Assembly: GCA_019359445.1 (NCBI GenBank)
Contig: JAHHHJ010000011.1
Span: forward strand, 124,001-188,000
Length of the DNA: 64,000 bases
Reading direction: 5' to 3'
Source: Kastovskya adunca ATA6-11-RM4
GTDB taxonomy: Bacteria > Cyanobacteriota > Cyanobacteriia > Cyanobacteriales > Coleofasciculaceae
Position numbers and translations under genes: made by a program. Shown in pieces: positions 61,970-64,000 of the stretch; position 1 is the stretch's first letter; every line of letters starts with the position of its first letter. Below the pieces are notes generated by a model that did not search any database, was not told the DNA's origin, and worked only from the letters and a program-made list of their open reading frames with translations.

Positions 61970-63154
61970 ATGAAGGTTGTCATGCAAACTTTAAAGCAAG
62001 AGTTTGAGGAACCCAGTCTCATGGCAAACTTGGCGGATGAACTAGAACAAAAATGGCGTTTGCGGCTAGCCAATGACTATCCTAACCAAAGCCCCGCCAC
62101 GAGCAACAGTATCATTCGCTGGTTGATGGGAGAGGATTTGGAGCGTTTTGAAAACCTAGATTCTTACCAACTAGCGATCGCCAAGCAAGGGATGGATTAT
62201 CGCTACCGGATTTTGCGTTCTCGTTACCTGGGTGTGGGGCCAGAACGAGCCTATCGGAATTTAATGCAGCGTTTGGGCAGTCTCGCCATCTTACGCAACA
62301 AAATCCGCACTTGGGTTGCCCTGAGTCGCGATCGCCAACGCGCCGTGGCAGATGTTTTACAAGAAGTGATCCAAGAGTTATTAAATAGCGATCGCTACAT
62401 CCAAAGTCAGATTGCCTGGATTGCGAATTGCACGCAAAATGCTCGTCTCCGCGATGCTTTGCTGCTCACCACTGTTGAAGAATACTGCCTGCGCCCGATC
62501 CGTAATCAGCCACTGCTGGTCTACCGCTTTGTCAACTTCCTGCGGCGTTCTCAACGGGGTGGGATGACCCATGTCCCCCAAGGCGACATTGTACGTCTGG
62601 TTTCCGAGGAAGTCACCTTAGATGAAACCGACTCTCCGGTGAGTCGCTTAGACAATCAGGCAGTTCTTGAGTATGAAACTGCCCAGACGTTGGAAGAGCA
62701 ACAGGTACTCCGAAGCGCAGTTAAACAGGAATTTGCCGCGTACCTAACGGAAAATCTAGGGGAAGAGGCGGCGCAGTGGCTGCAACTTTACCTCCAAGGT
62801 CGTTCTCAAGAGGAGATTGCCCAAGCCTTAGAGTTGCCAGTTAAGCACATCTATCGGCTGCGGGAAAAAGTCAGCTACCACGCGATTCGGGTGTTTTCCC
62901 TCAAAGGTAAACCAGAATTGGTAGCTAATTGGTTGGAAGCTTCCCTCAAAGAACATAACCTGGGCTTAACTCCGGTACAGTGGCAGGAGTTCTTGAATAG
63001 CCTCACTCCTGACCAACACCAGCTCTTAGAACTATTGAAATCTGGTCAGTCAATTGCCACGATCGCCCAAGATTTAAACTTGAAAACAAATCAAGTCATG
63101 GGGGAATGGAGTAAACTTTACTTGGCAGCACAAGCGATACGAGGGACTTTCTAA
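61970..63154 (+). CDS. Conserved cyanobacterial regulator candidate with HTH C-terminus (HetZ-related)
   Basis: 394 residues, all helical and basic. The N-terminal half has SNSIIRWLMGEDLERFENLD and MDYRYRILRSRYLGVGPER. The C-terminal part shows a helix-turn-helix of sigma-region-4 type, LYLQGRSQEEIAQALELPV then HIYRLREKVSYHAIRVFSL, and a second one, LLKSGQSIATIAQDLNLKT. I associate this family with proteins annotated HetZ-related in cyanobacteria; a DNA-binding regulatory role is inference. The start at 61970 has GAGG before it; an upstream in-frame stretch to 61802 looks non-coding. Confidence 0.75.
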   Translation: MKVVMQTLKQEFEEPSLMANLADELEQKWRLRLANDYPNQSPATSNSIIRWLMGEDLERFENLDSYQLAIAKQGMDYRYRILRSRYLGVGPERAYRNLMQRLGSLAILRNKIRTWVALSRDRQRAVADVLQEVIQELLNSDRYIQSQIAWIANCTQNARLRDALLLTTVEEYCLRPIRNQPLLVYRFVNFLRRSQRGGMTHVPQGDIVRLVSEEVTLDETDSPVSRLDNQAVLEYETAQTLEEQQVLRSAVKQEFAAYLTENLGEEAAQWLQLYLQGRSQEEIAQALELPVKHIYRLREKVSYHAIRVFSLKGKPELVANWLEASLKEHNLGLTPVQWQEFLNSLTPDQHQLLELLKSGQSIATIAQDLNLKTNQVMGEWSKLYLAAQAIRGTF

Positions 63155-63329
63155 GGGGAAGGTATCAAGTGCGATCGCACTGCCATTGAAATCTTTATTC
63201 TTAATCCTGCTCTTTCTCTCTGAGCGCCCTGAGACAGACGGGACAGCTAGGATAGCTTATCTACTACTCATAAAACTTGCGCTTTCAGGGGTATCTGGAT
63301 TAATCGAGCTTGTGGTTCTTTAAACCGTT

Positions 63330-64000
63330 ATGGTGTTTTCACCAGGCGACCCCGCCCAGTCTGAAACTACTCATCAAAAAAGCCATCGATCTCAAGCATC
63401 TGAGTTCGATACAGAGCAGATGTTTCGGTTGATTGATAGCATTCTGCCCTTTGAGGCTTGTCTGTACCATCAGATTTTGCCTTTAGCTTTAGAAGGAAAA
63501 TCGTTGAAACTGGGGATGGTCAATCCCCAGGACTTCTCCGCCTTGGATTATGCCCGTCGGATCTTTGCCTATCTCAACTGTTCCCTCAAGCCGCAATTAA
63601 TTACCTCTGAAGTCCATCAGTCTTTCCTTTCGGCGTATCTAAACTACAGCTCTAATCCCCCGCCAGCGCGACAGGCGGTTGCTGACAAGCTTTCCCAAGT
63701 AGATCGCCAGAGCCGCTCCACGTTGATTTTGGATGATGCGGCACTGTCAACGAGTGAAACTGGCGAACCGCTACAGCCCTCCCTTGACCAGCCGCCGACC
63801 CAGTCCTTACCGAAGCCAGGTCGATCGATACCTAGACCCTTAGCTTCACAGCGATCGCGTAGCGAGAACGCAGACGCCAAACCACAACACCAAACCGTAA
63901 GACCTCAAGCTTCACCCAGCTGGGAAAACTTACCCCGGTTGGACGTGCAAGCACAGTACGCGTCGCATCCCTCGGAGTTTCTAGCCACCTTACCGCCTCG
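63330..64000 (+). CDS. PilB/GspE N-terminal-domain-like protein, truncated by window end
   Basis: An open frame of 223 codons from ATG 63330 to the window edge. It has EQMFRLIDSILPFEACLYH, then QILPLALEGKSLKLGMVNPQ and SALDYARRIFAYLNC, the shape of the MshEN/type II secretion ATPase N-terminal domain. After it comes a Pro/Ser/Gln-rich stretch (about residues 110-200), then WENLPRLDVQAQYASHPSE. The catalytic ATPase part, if any, is off the window, so the final role cannot be told. A stand-alone cyanobacterial variant is as likely as a PilB. Confidence 0.65.
   Translation, partial: MVFSPGDPAQSETTHQKSHRSQASEFDTEQMFRLIDSILPFEACLYHQILPLALEGKSLKLGMVNPQDFSALDYARRIFAYLNCSLKPQLITSEVHQSFLSAYLNYSSNPPPARQAVADKLSQVDRQSRSTLILDDAALSTSETGEPLQPSLDQPPTQSLPKPGRSIPRPLASQRSRSENADAKPQHQTVRPQASPSWENLPRLDVQAQYASHPSEFLATLPP

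Overview
The window is cyanobacterial chromosome. GCGATCGC (HIP1) octamers are scattered throughout, and the gene content is cyanobacterial: NdhM, a ferrochelatase with a chlorophyll-binding tail, a plastid-terminal-oxidase-like quinol oxidase, OpcA, many pentapeptide-repeat proteins and several small proteins of a kind found only in cyanobacteria. The order fbp-tal-zwf-opcA, the monomeric B12-dependent ribonucleotide reductase carrying an intein, and the intergenic tandem repeats suggest a filamentous species with a large genome, but the genus cannot be fixed from sequence alone. I found no rRNA or tRNA gene.

Layout. 1-2.1 kb: the end of a conserved gene, then an IS200/IS605-type element with an intact TnpB, no TnpA, and a divergent 50-residue ribbon-helix-helix protein. 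2.2-3.9 kb: ndhM and small cyanobacterial genes. 4-10.8 kb: a signalling cluster of a zinc-ribbon PP2C phosphatase, a CHAT (caspase-like) protein fused to an FHA domain, an unknown 210-residue protein, and, on the other strand, an FHA domain fused to a PrsW-type intramembrane protease. 11.3-22.2 kb: housekeeping and membrane genes (DUF4126, hemH, a methyltransferase, hrcA, rhodanese, DUF3352, a TrpF-like protein, a PTOX-like oxidase, cysE). 22.2-25.1 kb: a gene graveyard holding a metalloprotease relic, a REP-associated transposase relic, a calcium-binding-tail relic and three copies of a 50-110 bp repeat, mixed with two intact pentapeptide genes. 25.2-28.7 kb: nrdJ with a 407-residue LAGLIDADG intein.

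29.5-36.8 kb: an RNA-binding protein, pfkA and the fbp-tal-zwf-opcA cluster, which together control the balance between glycolysis, the Calvin cycle and the oxidative pentose phosphate pathway. 36.8-48.2 kb: two cobalamin genes (cbiA-type and cobK), a 1010-residue membrane protein with six ~98-residue repeats, ssb, and a nucleotidyltransferase fused to a degenerate phosphomannomutase domain. 48.3-58 kb: pheT, a Ser/Thr kinase with a pentapeptide tail, moeA, and rpmG-rpsR-RNase II/R. 58-59 kb: a well-formed yybP-ykoY (manganese) riboswitch directly ahead of an UPF0016 manganese-exporter gene. 59.3-64 kb: a 450-residue pentapeptide protein, a CsbD protein, a HetZ-related regulator candidate and the start of a PilB/GspE-N-domain protein cut by the window end.

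Most notable: the manganese riboswitch with a hairpin sequestering the start region; the PP2C/CHAT-FHA/FHA-PrsW cluster; the TnpB element with its own candidate repressor and operator; and the two mutually exclusive hairpins at 47.1 kb.
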